A stretch of 8,417 nucleotides of DNA from Cyanobacteria bacterium M_surface_7_m2_040 (GTDB taxonomy: Bacteria; Cyanobacteriota; Cyanobacteriia; PCC-6307; Cyanobiaceae). This document shows, piece after piece, positions 1 through 6,429 of the stretch (within the stretch, counting starts at the first letter, position 1; each line of letters opens with the position of its first letter). A program made the translations under genes and the position numbers. The notes under the pieces are model-generated. The model made no database searches. It saw only the letters and a program-made list of their open reading frames with translations, and was not told the DNA's origin. The stretch is taken from contig VGPQ01000046.1 of assembly GCA_016882555.1 (NCBI GenBank), positions 1 through 8,417 on the forward strand, read 5' to 3'.

Positions 1-400
1 CCAGCAGTGCTGCAGCGGCAGCCCGGTTGGCTTCGGGCACGGCAGCGAGGATCGCATCGTGCTTGCTGCCCAGCAGAACTTGGCTGCGGTTGGCAGTGCT
101 CACCAGGGCGTTCCAACGCTTGGCCCGCAGGTCATCGCTGGTGCTTTCCAGCCGGCGCTGCAACTCCTGCAGATCGGGCGCCTGGATCGGCAGGGCATTG
201 CGCAGGATCGCGCTGGGATCCTTCACGGCATTGCCTTCAGGCAGGGCTGCCCAGGCCGGCGCTGCGGTGATCACCCCGGAGCAGAGGCTGAGGCCGACGC
301 TGAGCAGCAGGCCCATCAGGGTTCTGAGCAGGCCGTGCCAGCAGATCTTGATGGAGACGCTTGGATGCCTGAACTGCTCCCCAATCTCAGCCTGAGCCAT
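1..400 (-). CDS. TLP40/CYP38-like cyclophilin-type peptidyl-prolyl isomerase, N-terminal part (runs off left edge)
   Basis: Seen: a reading frame starts at ATG 398-400 and stays open to the window edge, giving about 133 residues. A hydrophobic stretch near residues 29-45 is followed by AAPAWA, then ALPEG, which looks like a Sec signal peptide cleaved after Ala51. The mature start ([20 protein letters not shown]) resembles the helical N-terminal region of the lumenal cyclophilins TLP40/CYP38. Family knowledge: these proteins help assemble and maintain photosystem II, and their cyclophilin fold lies at the C-terminus, which is outside this window. No catalytic residue can therefore be checked. 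An internal ATG at 314-316 would leave a shorter signal peptide with no positive charge before the hydrophobic core, so the longer start is preferred, although no Shine-Dalgarno is visible. The gene diverges from efp across about 111 bp. Confidence 0.75.
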   Translation of the reverse strand, partial: MAQAEIGEQFRHPSVSIKICWHGLLRTLMGLLLSVGLSLCSGVITAAPAWAALPEGNAVKDPSAILRNALPIQAPDLQELQRRLESTSDDLRAKRWNALVSTANRSQVLLGSKHDAILAAVPEANRAAAAALL

Positions 401-483
401 GGCGCTGCTGTGGTTGGGCGGACTTTGGCACAGCTCTGTGCGTCGTGTTGCCCGATGTTCAGGGCAGCTCTGGTAGCCAGCCG

Positions 484-489
484 TACAAT
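484..489 (+). promoter_or_regulatory. Candidate -10 box (TACAAT) for efp-accB
   Basis: TACAAT lies in the 111-bp space between two divergent genes and differs from the sigma-70 consensus at one base. It sits 22 bases upstream of the efp start codon, which would leave a very short leader. The best -35 candidate, TTCAGG at 458-463, is poor and gives a 20-base spacer, so this is a tentative call made by eye. Confidence 0.4.
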
Positions 490-511
490 CCGCCAGATCC
501 GACCCGCCGGA

Positions 512-1072
512 ATGATCTCCAGCAACGACTTTCGTACCGGAACCTCCATTGAGCTGGATGGCCAGGTCTGGCGCGTCGTCGAGTTTCTGCATGTCAAGCC
601 CGGCAAGGGCTCGGCCTTTGTGCGCACCAAGCTCAAGGCCGTTCAGAGCGGCAACGTCGTGGAAAAGACCTTCCGCGCCGGCGAGATGCTTCCTCAGGCC
701 GTGCTCGAGAAGAGCACCCTCCAGCACACGTACATGGAAGGCGATGACTACGTCTTCATGGACATGGCGTCCTACGAGGAGACTCGACTCACGGCCAAGC
801 AGATCGGCGACAGCCGCAAGTACCTCAAGGAGGGCATGGAGGTGAACGTGGTCTCCTGGAATGGCAAGCCCCTGGAGGTGGAACTGCCCAATTCGGTGGT
901 GCTCGAGATCACCCAGACCGATCCTGGTGTCAAAGGAGATACGGCCACCGGCGGCACCAAACCCGCCATTGTGGAGACGGGAGCCCAGGTGATGGTGCCC
1001 CTGTTTCTGTCGATCGGGGAAAAGATCAAGATCGACACGCGCACCGACAGCTACCTCGGCCGGGAGAACTGA
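512..1072 (+). CDS. efp: Translation elongation factor P (EF-P)
   Basis: EF-P binds ribosomes stalled on polyproline stretches, next to the P-site tRNA, and promotes peptide bond formation. Seen: 186 residues, the usual bacterial length. It starts [17 protein letters not shown], typical of the family, followed by the KOW-like domain I, two OB domains and the C-terminal signature region ending [15 protein letters not shown]. The functional loop reads KPGKGSAF with Lys32 at its tip, so this is a lysine-type EF-P and not the arginine type rhamnosylated by EarP. Whether Lys32 is modified cannot be told here. The frame is open a long way upstream (back to position 59), but that sequence is antisense to the cyclophilin gene. 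The ATG at 512 matches the family start and has only a weak purine stretch (CCGGA) before it. accB follows after five bases. Confidence 0.97.
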   Translation: MISSNDFRTGTSIELDGQVWRVVEFLHVKPGKGSAFVRTKLKAVQSGNVVEKTFRAGEMLPQAVLEKSTLQHTYMEGDDYVFMDMASYEETRLTAKQIGDSRKYLKEGMEVNVVSWNGKPLEVELPNSVVLEITQTDPGVKGDTATGGTKPAIVETGAQVMVPLFLSIGEKIKIDTRTDSYLGREN

Positions 1073-1077
1073 ATCCC

Positions 1078-1566
1078 ATGCAGCTCGATCACGACCAGCT
1101 TCATCAGCTTCTGGCCCTGCTCGCCGACAGCGACATCCAGGAGCTCAAGCTCGAGGGGGACGATTTTCGCCTCGAGGTGCGCCGCAACCTTCCTGGGCAG
1201 GCGCCACAGGTGATACAAACCGCTCCCCTGCCGGTGGCGGCCACTGTTCCGGCTGCTGCTGCCGCCCCCGCTGCGGCAGCGATCCCTTCGGCACCCCCGC
1301 CCACAGCTCCCGCGGTGCGCAGCGATCTGCTGGAGATCACGGCGCCGATGGTGGCCACTTTTTATCGCGCTCCGGCTCCGGGTGATCCCCCGTTTGTGGA
1401 GATCGGTGCTCGCATCAGCAGCGGTCAGACGGTCTGCATCCTTGAGGCCATGAAGCTGATGAATGAACTCGAATCCGAGGTCAGTGGCGAGGTGGTGGAG
1501 ATCCTGGTGGAGAACGGCACGCCAGTGGAGTTCGGCCAGGTGCTGATGCGGGTCAAACCCGGTTAG
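1078..1566 (+). CDS. accB: Biotin carboxyl carrier protein of acetyl-CoA carboxylase
   Basis: AccB carries biotin between the biotin carboxylase and the carboxyltransferase of acetyl-CoA carboxylase, the committed step of fatty acid synthesis, in the cytoplasm. Seen: 162 residues. An N-terminal helical segment (1-36, with QELKLEGDDFRLEVRR) is followed by an Ala/Pro-rich flexible linker (about 49-80) and a biotinyl/lipoyl domain (about 84-160). The biotinylation motif EAMKLMNE is intact, with acceptor Lys126. ITAPMVATFYRAPAPGDPPFV is the usual start of the carrier domain. The gene begins five bases after efp stops, so co-transcription is very likely, and translation may be coupled. The efp-accB order is common in cyanobacteria. 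It ends against the convergent pdxA gene. Confidence 0.97.
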   Translation: MQLDHDQLHQLLALLADSDIQELKLEGDDFRLEVRRNLPGQAPQVIQTAPLPVAATVPAAAAAPAAAAIPSAPPPTAPAVRSDLLEITAPMVATFYRAPAPGDPPFVEIGARISSGQTVCILEAMKLMNELESEVSGEVVEILVENGTPVEFGQVLMRVKPG

Positions 1567-1582
1567 CGCTGGGCGCCCAGCG
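1567..1582. terminator. 16-bp perfect palindrome between convergent accB and pdxA (possible bidirectional terminator)
   Basis: CGCTGGGCGCCCAGCG is a perfect inverted repeat starting on the base after the accB stop codon and ending seven bases before the pdxA stop on the other strand. In RNA the central bases would form a small loop. No T-run follows on either strand, so it is not a canonical intrinsic terminator. The position between two converging genes is the main reason for the call. Confidence 0.45.
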
Positions 1583-1589
1583 GCACCGC

Positions 1590-2621
1590 TCAGCCCAGGG
1601 CCAGGGCGGTTTCGATCGCGGCCGCCATGCTGGTGGCCCGGGCGATGCCCTGGCCGGCAATGGCAAAGCCAGTGCCGTGGTCGGGGGATGTGCGCAGGAA
1701 CGGAAGCCCCACGGTTGTGTTCACCGCCGCATCGAAGGCCAGCAGCTTCACCGGGATCAGCCCCTGATCGTGGTACAGCGCCAGATAGCCATCGGCGCCC
1801 TCACCCTGGTTCTGCCAGGCGGCGGCAGCGCTGAGCCAGCAGCTGTCCGGCGGCAGCGGGCCCTCCAGTTGGGCTTCGGGATGGCGGGCCTGCCAGCTCC
1901 TAAGGCAGGGTTCCAACCAGTCCTGCTCCTGGCGGCCCAGCAGGCCGGCTTCACCGGCGTGGGGGTTGAGCCCGGCCACCACCAGCCGTGGCCGCTGGCT
2001 GAAGCGTTGGCAGAACTGCAGCAGGGCATCGAGCTTGGTGCTGATCAGCGCTGGTGTGAGTGCGCCGGGCACCGCTTCCAGCGGGATGTGGGTGGTGGCC
2101 AGCAGCGTGTTCAGGCGCCAGCTGCCCAGGGGGGAGCGGGCGGTGAACAGCATTGAGGCTGGGGCGCCTCCACAGAGCTCTGCCAGGCGCTCGGTCTGAC
2201 CCGGATAGGCGTGGCCGGCGGCCTGCCAGCTCGCCTTGGCGATCGGTGCTGTCACCAGGCTCTGGCAGCGCCCGCTCTGCACCAGCTCGACGGCGCTGGT
2301 CAGCCAGGCAAATGAGGCGCCGCCGCAGGCCGCTGTGCGTTCCCCGGGCGTGACCGTGCTGGTCAGGGGTTGGTCGACGATCTCCAGGCTGGCTGGATCC
2401 CGCAGCGGCTCCTGGCTGCCCTCCCGCAGGGCCGCGTAGCTCGCCTCCAGCCAACGCCTACAGCCCACCAGCAGCGGCGGTGGATCCAGGGCCAGCCCGG
2501 CGGGCAAGGCCAACGCTTTGAGGGTCACCTCGGCGCCGATGCCGGCCGGATCCCCGAGGGCGATCGCCAGCCGCCCGGCGCTGGAGTTGGATGGGACCTG
2601 GCTGCCTGATGCGTGGGCCAT
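1590..2621 (-). CDS. pdxA: 4-hydroxythreonine-4-phosphate dehydrogenase
   Basis: PdxA oxidises 4-phosphohydroxy-L-threonine with NAD in the DXP-dependent route to pyridoxal 5'-phosphate; the product then enters ring closure by PdxJ. Seen: 343 residues from the chosen ATG. Motifs in order are GDPAGIGAEV (23-32), TAPIAKA (124-130), GQTE (141-144), TTHIPLE (176-182), GLNPHAGE (217-224), LYHDQGLIPVK (282-292), and LPFLRTSPDHGTG near 306-318. The three metal-binding histidines of the E. coli enzyme (H166, H211, H266) correspond to His178, His221 and His284, all present. The residue matching E. coli substrate-contact His136 is Gln142. The frame is open 19 codons further upstream (to 2678), but that stretch lacks family features, so the start at 2621 is preferred. 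No clear Shine-Dalgarno is seen. Confidence 0.95.
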   Translation of the reverse strand: MAHASGSQVPSNSSAGRLAIALGDPAGIGAEVTLKALALPAGLALDPPPLLVGCRRWLEASYAALREGSQEPLRDPASLEIVDQPLTSTVTPGERTAACGGASFAWLTSAVELVQSGRCQSLVTAPIAKASWQAAGHAYPGQTERLAELCGGAPASMLFTARSPLGSWRLNTLLATTHIPLEAVPGALTPALISTKLDALLQFCQRFSQRPRLVVAGLNPHAGEAGLLGRQEQDWLEPCLRSWQARHPEAQLEGPLPPDSCWLSAAAAWQNQGEGADGYLALYHDQGLIPVKLLAFDAAVNTTVGLPFLRTSPDHGTGFAIAGQGIARATSMAAAIETALALG

Positions 2622-2811
2622 GCTGCGCTGGATGTTGCTGGCTGGAATCCTGTTTGGCCTGGTCACCGGGGTGAGCAAGGGCTGGATTGAATTGCGCTGG
2701 GGGCGGTTCCTGCAGGACCTTGGGGTTCCCTACGTGGCTGATCCTGCTCCCGCAGCCGGCGACTGTCCTGCTTCCTCTTCGGCCAGGCAGGCCCGCAAGC
2801 CTTCGCGGTAA
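2620..2811 (+). CDS. Hypothetical small single-span membrane protein
   Basis: Seen: a 63-residue frame starting MLRWMLLAGILFGLVTGVSK. It has one positively charged residue before a hydrophobic segment (about 4-18), then an amphipathic stretch (GWIELRWGRFLQDLGVPYV), then a Pro/Ala/Ser tail. The first 40 codons mostly end in G or C, like the genes around it. It occupies the only gap between pdxA and the SDR gene, sharing the CATG of the pdxA start at its 5' end and running about 80 bases antisense into the SDR 3' end. No Shine-Dalgarno is visible and the family is not firmly recognised. The alternative is that the frame is open by chance opposite GC-rich genes. The tail overlapping the SDR gene looks less protein-like than the first 40 residues. 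Confidence 0.5.
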   Translation: MLRWMLLAGILFGLVTGVSKGWIELRWGRFLQDLGVPYVADPAPAAGDCPASSSARQARKPSR

Positions 2812-3680
2812 GTGGGGTAGCGCAGCTGGTAGCCGAGCTGGCGGCACAGCAGGGCGTTGCTGACCCGCCTGTTGTCCATCCAGAAGCTGCGTGCCATCGG
2901 GCTCATCTGCGCTGCGGCATCGTCAAAGCGTTGCAGCTCCGGCAGTTTGCAGCCGAGCAGATGGGCGGCGTAGCCCAGCTGCTCGCTGGAGGGGCAGGGC
3001 TCGTTGTCGCACACGTTGATCACTGCGTGCTGTTGCGCCCGCGCTGATCCCATGCAGTGCAACAGGGCGCCGCAGATGTCATCCACATGGATCCGGCAGA
3101 ACACCTGCCCGGGCCTGTGCAGCAGCCGGCTACGGCCTGCCCGCAGCTCGGCCAAGGGGTTGCGGCCCGGGCCATAGATGGCCGGCAAGCGAAAGATCTG
3201 CAGCGGTAGGCCGAGGGCGTGCCAGGTCTGCTCACAGCGCAGCCTGGCCTGGCTGCGGCCGGGTCCTGGTCTGCAGAGGCTCTGTTCGTCGACCCAGGCG
3301 CCGCCGGAGTCGCCGTAAACCCCGGTGGTGGAGAGGTACCCCAGCCATTGGGGTCGCAGCCGCACTAACAGCTCCCCCAGATGCGTCAGGACCGGATCCT
3401 GGCCGGCGCTGTCAGGGGCGATGGTGCTGAGCACATGGGTGACGCCCTCGAGATCCTCCAGCGTCGGGATCAGGCCAGCGGTGGAGTCGAAGCCGATGGG
3501 CGCCCACCCCGTCGGCAGCTTGATCAGCTGGGCGGGGTCCCGTTGGCTGACGCAGCCATGGATGCCGGCGGCGGCTGCCGTCCAGGCCATCCGCAGGCCG
3601 CAGAACCCCCCACCCAGCACCAGCAGCTTGACGCCACTCCACTGCTTCAGTACGCTTGTACTACTTGTTGCTGAATTCAT
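2730..3680 (-). CDS. NAD(P)-binding atypical SDR, YeeZ-like sugar epimerase/dehydratase family
   Basis: Seen: 316 residues. A Rossmann nucleotide-binding loop LGGGFCG lies at 22-28, after a 17-residue polar extension. The strand LSTTGVYGD (116-124) sits where extended SDRs have their Ser/Thr and Tyr. It is followed by R..R.RCEQTW (near 142-153), IFRLPAIYGPGRNPL (162-176) and the C-terminal segment FCRIHVDDICGALL. The layout resembles E. coli YeeZ, an uncharacterised predicted epimerase. The classic YxxxK pair is not evident, as in atypical SDRs, so the substrate and even the activity are unknown. The start at 3680 is well supported by a Shine-Dalgarno (GGGAGG) eight bases upstream. The gene lies downstream of pdxA's start on the same strand, but about 108 bp separate them, so a shared transcript is possible and not shown. 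Confidence 0.85.
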   Translation of the reverse strand: MNSATSSTSVLKQWSGVKLLVLGGGFCGLRMAWTAAAAGIHGCVSQRDPAQLIKLPTGWAPIGFDSTAGLIPTLEDLEGVTHVLSTIAPDSAGQDPVLTHLGELLVRLRPQWLGYLSTTGVYGDSGGAWVDEQSLCRPGPGRSQARLRCEQTWHALGLPLQIFRLPAIYGPGRNPLAELRAGRSRLLHRPGQVFCRIHVDDICGALLHCMGSARAQQHAVINVCDNEPCPSSEQLGYAAHLLGCKLPELQRFDDAAAQMSPMARSFWMDNRRVSNALLCRQLGYQLRYPTYREGLRACLAEEEAGQSPAAGAGSAT

Positions 3681-3682
3681 GG

Positions 3683-3841
3683 TTGTCGCCTCCCACTGTG
3701 CCGCGTCGTTCCCGGCATCGCCTCTCGGCCCAGCGCCCCTCTGCGCATCGCCGCTCTCCGCTTCGCTGCCGCCGGCATCCTTCTCCGCGGCCTCTCACGC
3801 TCCTTCGCCGCGCCGGCAGGCGTCTGGCCACGCTGGGGTCC
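3683..3841. other. Gap upstream of the SDR gene, no clear gene
   Basis: About 160 bases lie between the SDR start and the small + strand ORF. The + strand is strongly pyrimidine-rich and GC-rich. Frames crossing it translate to low-complexity Arg/Pro/Ser sequence on both strands and are not convincing. The SDR promoter should lie here or upstream, but I see no good -10/-35 pair. Confidence 0.5.
3689..3694 (-). promoter_or_regulatory. Strong Shine-Dalgarno for the SDR gene
   Basis: On the minus strand GGGAGG stands eight bases before the ATG at 3680. Most other starts in this window lack such a site, so it fixes this start and supports keeping the polar N-terminal extension. Confidence 0.7.
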
Positions 3842-3864
3842 ATGCTGCTCCAGCCCTACTGGCT

Positions 3865-3969
3865 GTGGTGTTGTCGTTGGCGGCTGTGCTGATCGCTCCC
3901 GAGCAGCCCCATGATCAGGCGGCCATCTGCCAGCGCCACAATGGTGCTGCGGCCTGCCGGGTCTGGTGA
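3865..3969 (+). CDS. Very small membrane-protein ORF; start uncertain, possible frameshift
   Basis: Seen: a + strand frame ends at TGA 3967-3969 with a hydrophobic run (VVLSLAAVLIAP) followed by EQPHDQAAICQRHNGAAACRVW. The ending looks like a conserved small-protein tail with two cysteines, not a chance frame. The first in-frame ATG is far upstream (3679) and would add a low-complexity Pro/Ser/Ala stretch, so a GTG at 3865 (34 residues) is given here. A better-looking start, ATG 3842 (MLLQPYWL, preceded by GGGG), lies in the neighbouring frame. Joining the two with a one-base shift near 3865 would make a coherent 42-residue single-span protein. The last 55 bases overlap the end of the convergent HNH gene. 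The function is unknown, and the call rests on composition and recognisability of the tail. Confidence 0.4.
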   Translation: MVLSLAAVLIAPEQPHDQAAICQRHNGAAACRVW

Positions 3970-4352
3970 TCCACGCCCTGGGCCTGTGGTGCTGCACTGG
4001 AGGGGTCGGCCCACTGCAGCAGGCGCAGCGCCAGCTTTAGATCACCCTCGGTCCAGGCACGGATGGCCATCGCCCGGCGAGGATCGTAGAAACTCTGGCG
4101 CCGGTACCAACCGAACGCATCGGCATCCCCCTTGTGGCCGTTGCAGGCCAGGCAGGCGGGTACGCAGTTTTCGGTCACGCTGAGCCCGCCCCGGCTCTGG
4201 GGCAGCACGTGGTCGATGGATTCCGAAGCTTTGCCGCAGTAAATGCAGCGCTGGTTGGTGACCCGGTGCAGGTTCTGGCGCCAGCGGCGCACGCGCAGTT
4301 TGGGGCAGAGGTCCTCGAGGAAAATCGCATCCCGAGCGTGCATGCCTGCCAT
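3915..4352 (-). CDS. HNH endonuclease
   Basis: HNH nucleases cut DNA using one divalent metal in a beta-beta-alpha fold. Seen: 145 residues, with a basic N-terminal part (LCPKLRVRRWRQNLHR), then CIYCG (36-40), SIDHVLPQSRGG (45-56), ENCVPACLACNGHKGD (61-76) and a C-terminal helical part (RAWTEGDLKLALRLLQW). Two CxxC knuckles (Cys36/39 and Cys67/70) probably hold structural zinc; Asp47-His48, Asn62 and His73 fit the H-N-H active site. No sequence-recognition domain is present, so the target is unknown. ATG 4343 (MHARDAIF) is an alternative start three codons in; neither has a Shine-Dalgarno. The last 15 or so residues look unconserved and overlap the small convergent ORF. The gene diverges from the SNF2 helicase gene. 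Confidence 0.9.
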   Translation of the reverse strand: MAGMHARDAIFLEDLCPKLRVRRWRQNLHRVTNQRCIYCGKASESIDHVLPQSRGGLSVTENCVPACLACNGHKGDADAFGWYRRQSFYDPRRAMAIRAWTEGDLKLALRLLQWADPSSAAPQAQGVDHQTRQAAAPLWRWQMAA

Positions 4353-4422
4353 TCTGTTGGCGGCAGTTTGGCGCCGGTCGCTGGGGTGTCAATGTGTCGA
4401 AGACTGCATTTGCGCCAATTGC

Positions 4423-6030
4423 GTGCCGGCTGACCGCTGCTTGCTGCGTTTGGGTGCCACGGGTCTGATCGAGGTCATCAGCCCCTACGACGCTGTCACC
4501 CAGGCCCAGTTGCGCAGCCTGCGTCCCCGCGGGGAGTGGTGTGCCCAACGCCGCTGCTGGCAGTTTCCGCTCGAGGCAGCCCAAAGCTTGCAGAGCGCCC
4601 TGGGTGAGCGTTTCGTCACCGAACCGCACCTGCAGCAGTGGTTCATCTGGCTGGCCCAGCCGCTGCCACCTTTGCCGCCCCATCGCCAGCTGGTGGCAGC
4701 GGCGGCCCTCGATCAGCCGCTTGCCGATGACCGCCGCCTGTTTGCCCATCAACGCTCTGGGGCCCGGTGGTTGCTGGCCCGTCGTGGTGCGCTGCTGGCC
4801 GATGCGATGGGCCTGGGCAAAACGCTCACGGCCCTCGCCGCCGCCCGGGCGATGGTGCGATTAGCGGAATGCCGCCTGGTGGTGGTGGCTCCCGTCGGTC
4901 TGCATGGTCACTGGCAGCGGGAGGCGGCGGCCCTGCAGTTGCGGATCGATCTGCACAGCTGGGCGGCGCTGCCGGCTGAGTTGCCGCCAGCGGGATGCCT
5001 GCTGATCGTCGATGAGGCTCACTACGCCCAGAACCTTCACGCCCAGCGCACGGCCGCCCTGTTGCGCCTGGCCCGCCATCCCCGCCTGCGCGCCTGCTGG
5101 CTGCTCACCGGCACGCCGATGAAAAATGGCCGTCCGGCGCAGTTGTTTCCGCTGCTGGCGGCGATCGCCCATCCGCTGGCCCACGATCAGCGGGCGTTTG
5201 AGCTGCGCTACTGCGCCGGTCACTGGCGTGAGCAGGATGGCCGGCGCCTGTGGCAGGCCCAGGGGGCCAGTGAACTGCCCGAACTCCAGCGGCTGCTCCG
5301 CCCACTGTTGCTGCACCGGCGCAAGCAGGATTGTCTGGATCTGCCGCCCAAGCATCGCCAGACGCTGCCGGTGACCCTCACGGCCGAGCAGGCCTGGCAG
5401 TTTGAACAGGCTCTCGATGCGGTGGTGCGCGACTACCGGCGGCGCTGTGCCCTGGGCCTGGTGCGCCGCGATGCGGAGGCGCTGGCGGTGTTGACCGCGT
5501 TGCGGCAGCTCGGCTCACACCACAAACTGCCGGCGGCCGCGGCCCTGATTGCCCCCTTGCTGGAGCGCGGTGAGGCGGTGGTGGTGTTCACCGCCTTCGT
5601 GGCCTCGGCACAGGCCCTGCACCGTGCTTTGGCCCCCAATGCCGCGGCAGGATTGCTCACCGGGGCTGTGCCTGCCGCTGAGCGTCAGCAGCTGGTGGAT
5701 GCCTTTCAACGTGGAGATACACCGTTGATGGTGGCCACCTATGGCACCGGCGGGCTTGGCTTCACGCTGCACCGGGCCCGCCATGTGGTGCTCCTGGAGC
5801 GGCCCTGGACCCCCGGCGACGCCGAGCAGGCCGAGGACCGCTGCCACCGCATCGGCATGGGCGCGGCCCTGCAGAGCCATTGGTTGCAGCTGGGGGTGGC
5901 TGACCAGCTGGTCGATGGCCTGATCGCCAGCAAGGCCGAACGGATCGCTGTGGTGCTGGGCAGCCATGAACGCCTGCTCAGGCGTCAGCGCCTGGCGGCC
6001 ATGGTTGATGAGCTGCTGAACGCAGCCTGA
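4423..6030 (+). CDS. SNF2-family DEAH helicase with HARP-like N-terminal domain (SMARCAL1-like architecture)
   Basis: SNF2 motors translocate on double-stranded DNA using ATP. Seen, numbered from GTG 4423 (535 residues): a HARP-like segment at about 14-63 (GLIEVISPYD, then RGEWCAQRRCWQFPL), Walker A DAMGLGKT (127-134), motif Ia VVVAPVGLHGHW, DEAH box LIVDEAH (194-200), motif III LLTGTPMKN (227-235), motif IV VVVFTAF, motif V ATYGTGGLGFTLHRA and motif VI QAEDRCHRIG (469-478). All ATPase motifs are intact. Motif VI is followed by Met where Gln is usual. HARP plus SNF2 is the layout of SMARCAL1-type annealing helicases, so a role in fork remodelling or repair is inferred. The frame continues upstream to ATG 4342 and beyond, but that part overlaps the HNH start and has weaker codon bias, so GTG is preferred without a Shine-Dalgarno to settle it. 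Confidence 0.88.
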   Translation: MPADRCLLRLGATGLIEVISPYDAVTQAQLRSLRPRGEWCAQRRCWQFPLEAAQSLQSALGERFVTEPHLQQWFIWLAQPLPPLPPHRQLVAAAALDQPLADDRRLFAHQRSGARWLLARRGALLADAMGLGKTLTALAAARAMVRLAECRLVVVAPVGLHGHWQREAAALQLRIDLHSWAALPAELPPAGCLLIVDEAHYAQNLHAQRTAALLRLARHPRLRACWLLTGTPMKNGRPAQLFPLLAAIAHPLAHDQRAFELRYCAGHWREQDGRRLWQAQGASELPELQRLLRPLLLHRRKQDCLDLPPKHRQTLPVTLTAEQAWQFEQALDAVVRDYRRRCALGLVRRDAEALAVLTALRQLGSHHKLPAAAALIAPLLERGEAVVVFTAFVASAQALHRALAPNAAAGLLTGAVPAAERQQLVDAFQRGDTPLMVATYGTGGLGFTLHRARHVVLLERPWTPGDAEQAEDRCHRIGMGAALQSHWLQLGVADQLVDGLIASKAERIAVVLGSHERLLRRQRLAAMVDELLNAA

Positions 6031-6039
6031 GCCGGGCGA

Positions 6040-6402
6040 TCACGACGCCGCTTGGCAGCTGCGTTGGCGAACCCTCAGCTCCGACAGCAGCATCGGGTCG
6101 AGGCTTGCCGGCTTGGATTTGGCAGCCAGGGCGGTGGCCGCCTCGATCTCGCGGCAGGCGGCTGGATCGTCGCCGGCCAGGGCCAGCAGCAGCGAACGTT
6201 CGTTGCGGGGAGCAGGATCGCTGGGGAACTGCGCCACAACCTTGTTGCAGCGGTTGATGGCCTGCTGAAGTTGATCCAGACGCACCTCTCGCAGGCAGTC
6301 GTCGGCCTGCAGGCTGCGCTCGGGCAGCTCCGCCTCACTGCAGCCGCCGAGCAGTAGGGCGCTGAAGCAGATGGCCAGCAGGGCCAGTGGTGTGTGCTTC
6401 AC
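6040..6402 (-). CDS. Small lipoprotein with TPR-like helices
   Basis: Seen: 120 residues from GTG 6402. A lipoprotein signal peptide (MKHTPLALLAICFSALLLGG) ends in a lipobox with Cys21 as the likely lipidation site, followed by Ser, Glu and Ala. The mature part is helical. A segment around residues 63-82 (DPAPRNERSLLLALAGDDPA) resembles a tetratricopeptide repeat, and three further cysteines could pair (two in the CLREVRL and NRCNKVV region, one near the C-terminus). The start is chosen because GGGGAG stands nine bases upstream; a TTG nine bases earlier would abut that site. It follows the DUF6554-like gene after 27 bases on the same strand, which suggests one transcript. It converges on the SNF2 gene with nine bases between stops. 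The function is unknown; its location is inferred as membrane-anchored. Confidence 0.75.
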   Translation of the reverse strand: MKHTPLALLAICFSALLLGGCSEAELPERSLQADDCLREVRLDQLQQAINRCNKVVAQFPSDPAPRNERSLLLALAGDDPAACREIEAATALAAKSKPASLDPMLLSELRVRQRSCQAAS

Positions 6403-6411
6403 CCGTGGCAA

Positions 6412-6417
6412 CTCCCC
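6412..6417 (-). promoter_or_regulatory. Shine-Dalgarno deciding the lipoprotein start
   Basis: Minus-strand GGGGAG lies nine bases before GTG 6402 and directly touches the alternative TTG at 6411. The spacing therefore favours the GTG start and a signal peptide beginning MKHTPL. Confidence 0.6.
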
Positions 6418-6429
6418 ATCACCATCGCG

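Noticed and set aside
59..511. Long in-frame extension upstream of efp
   Set aside because: It is antisense to the cyclophilin signal-peptide region and the family start is at 512.
2559..2568. HIP1-type palindrome GGCGATCGCC (a second copy at 5160-5169)
   Set aside because: Two copies in 8.4 kb of GC-rich coding sequence are too few to claim the HIP1 enrichment seen in some cyanobacteria.
4042..4752. Long minus-strand open frame across the HNH and SNF2 starts
   Set aside because: Low-complexity Arg/Gln/Pro-rich translation opposite two clear genes; a by-product of high GC.
4861..5355. Minus-strand open frame inside the SNF2 gene
   Set aside because: Antisense to intact helicase motifs and Gln/Arg-rich; no independent support.
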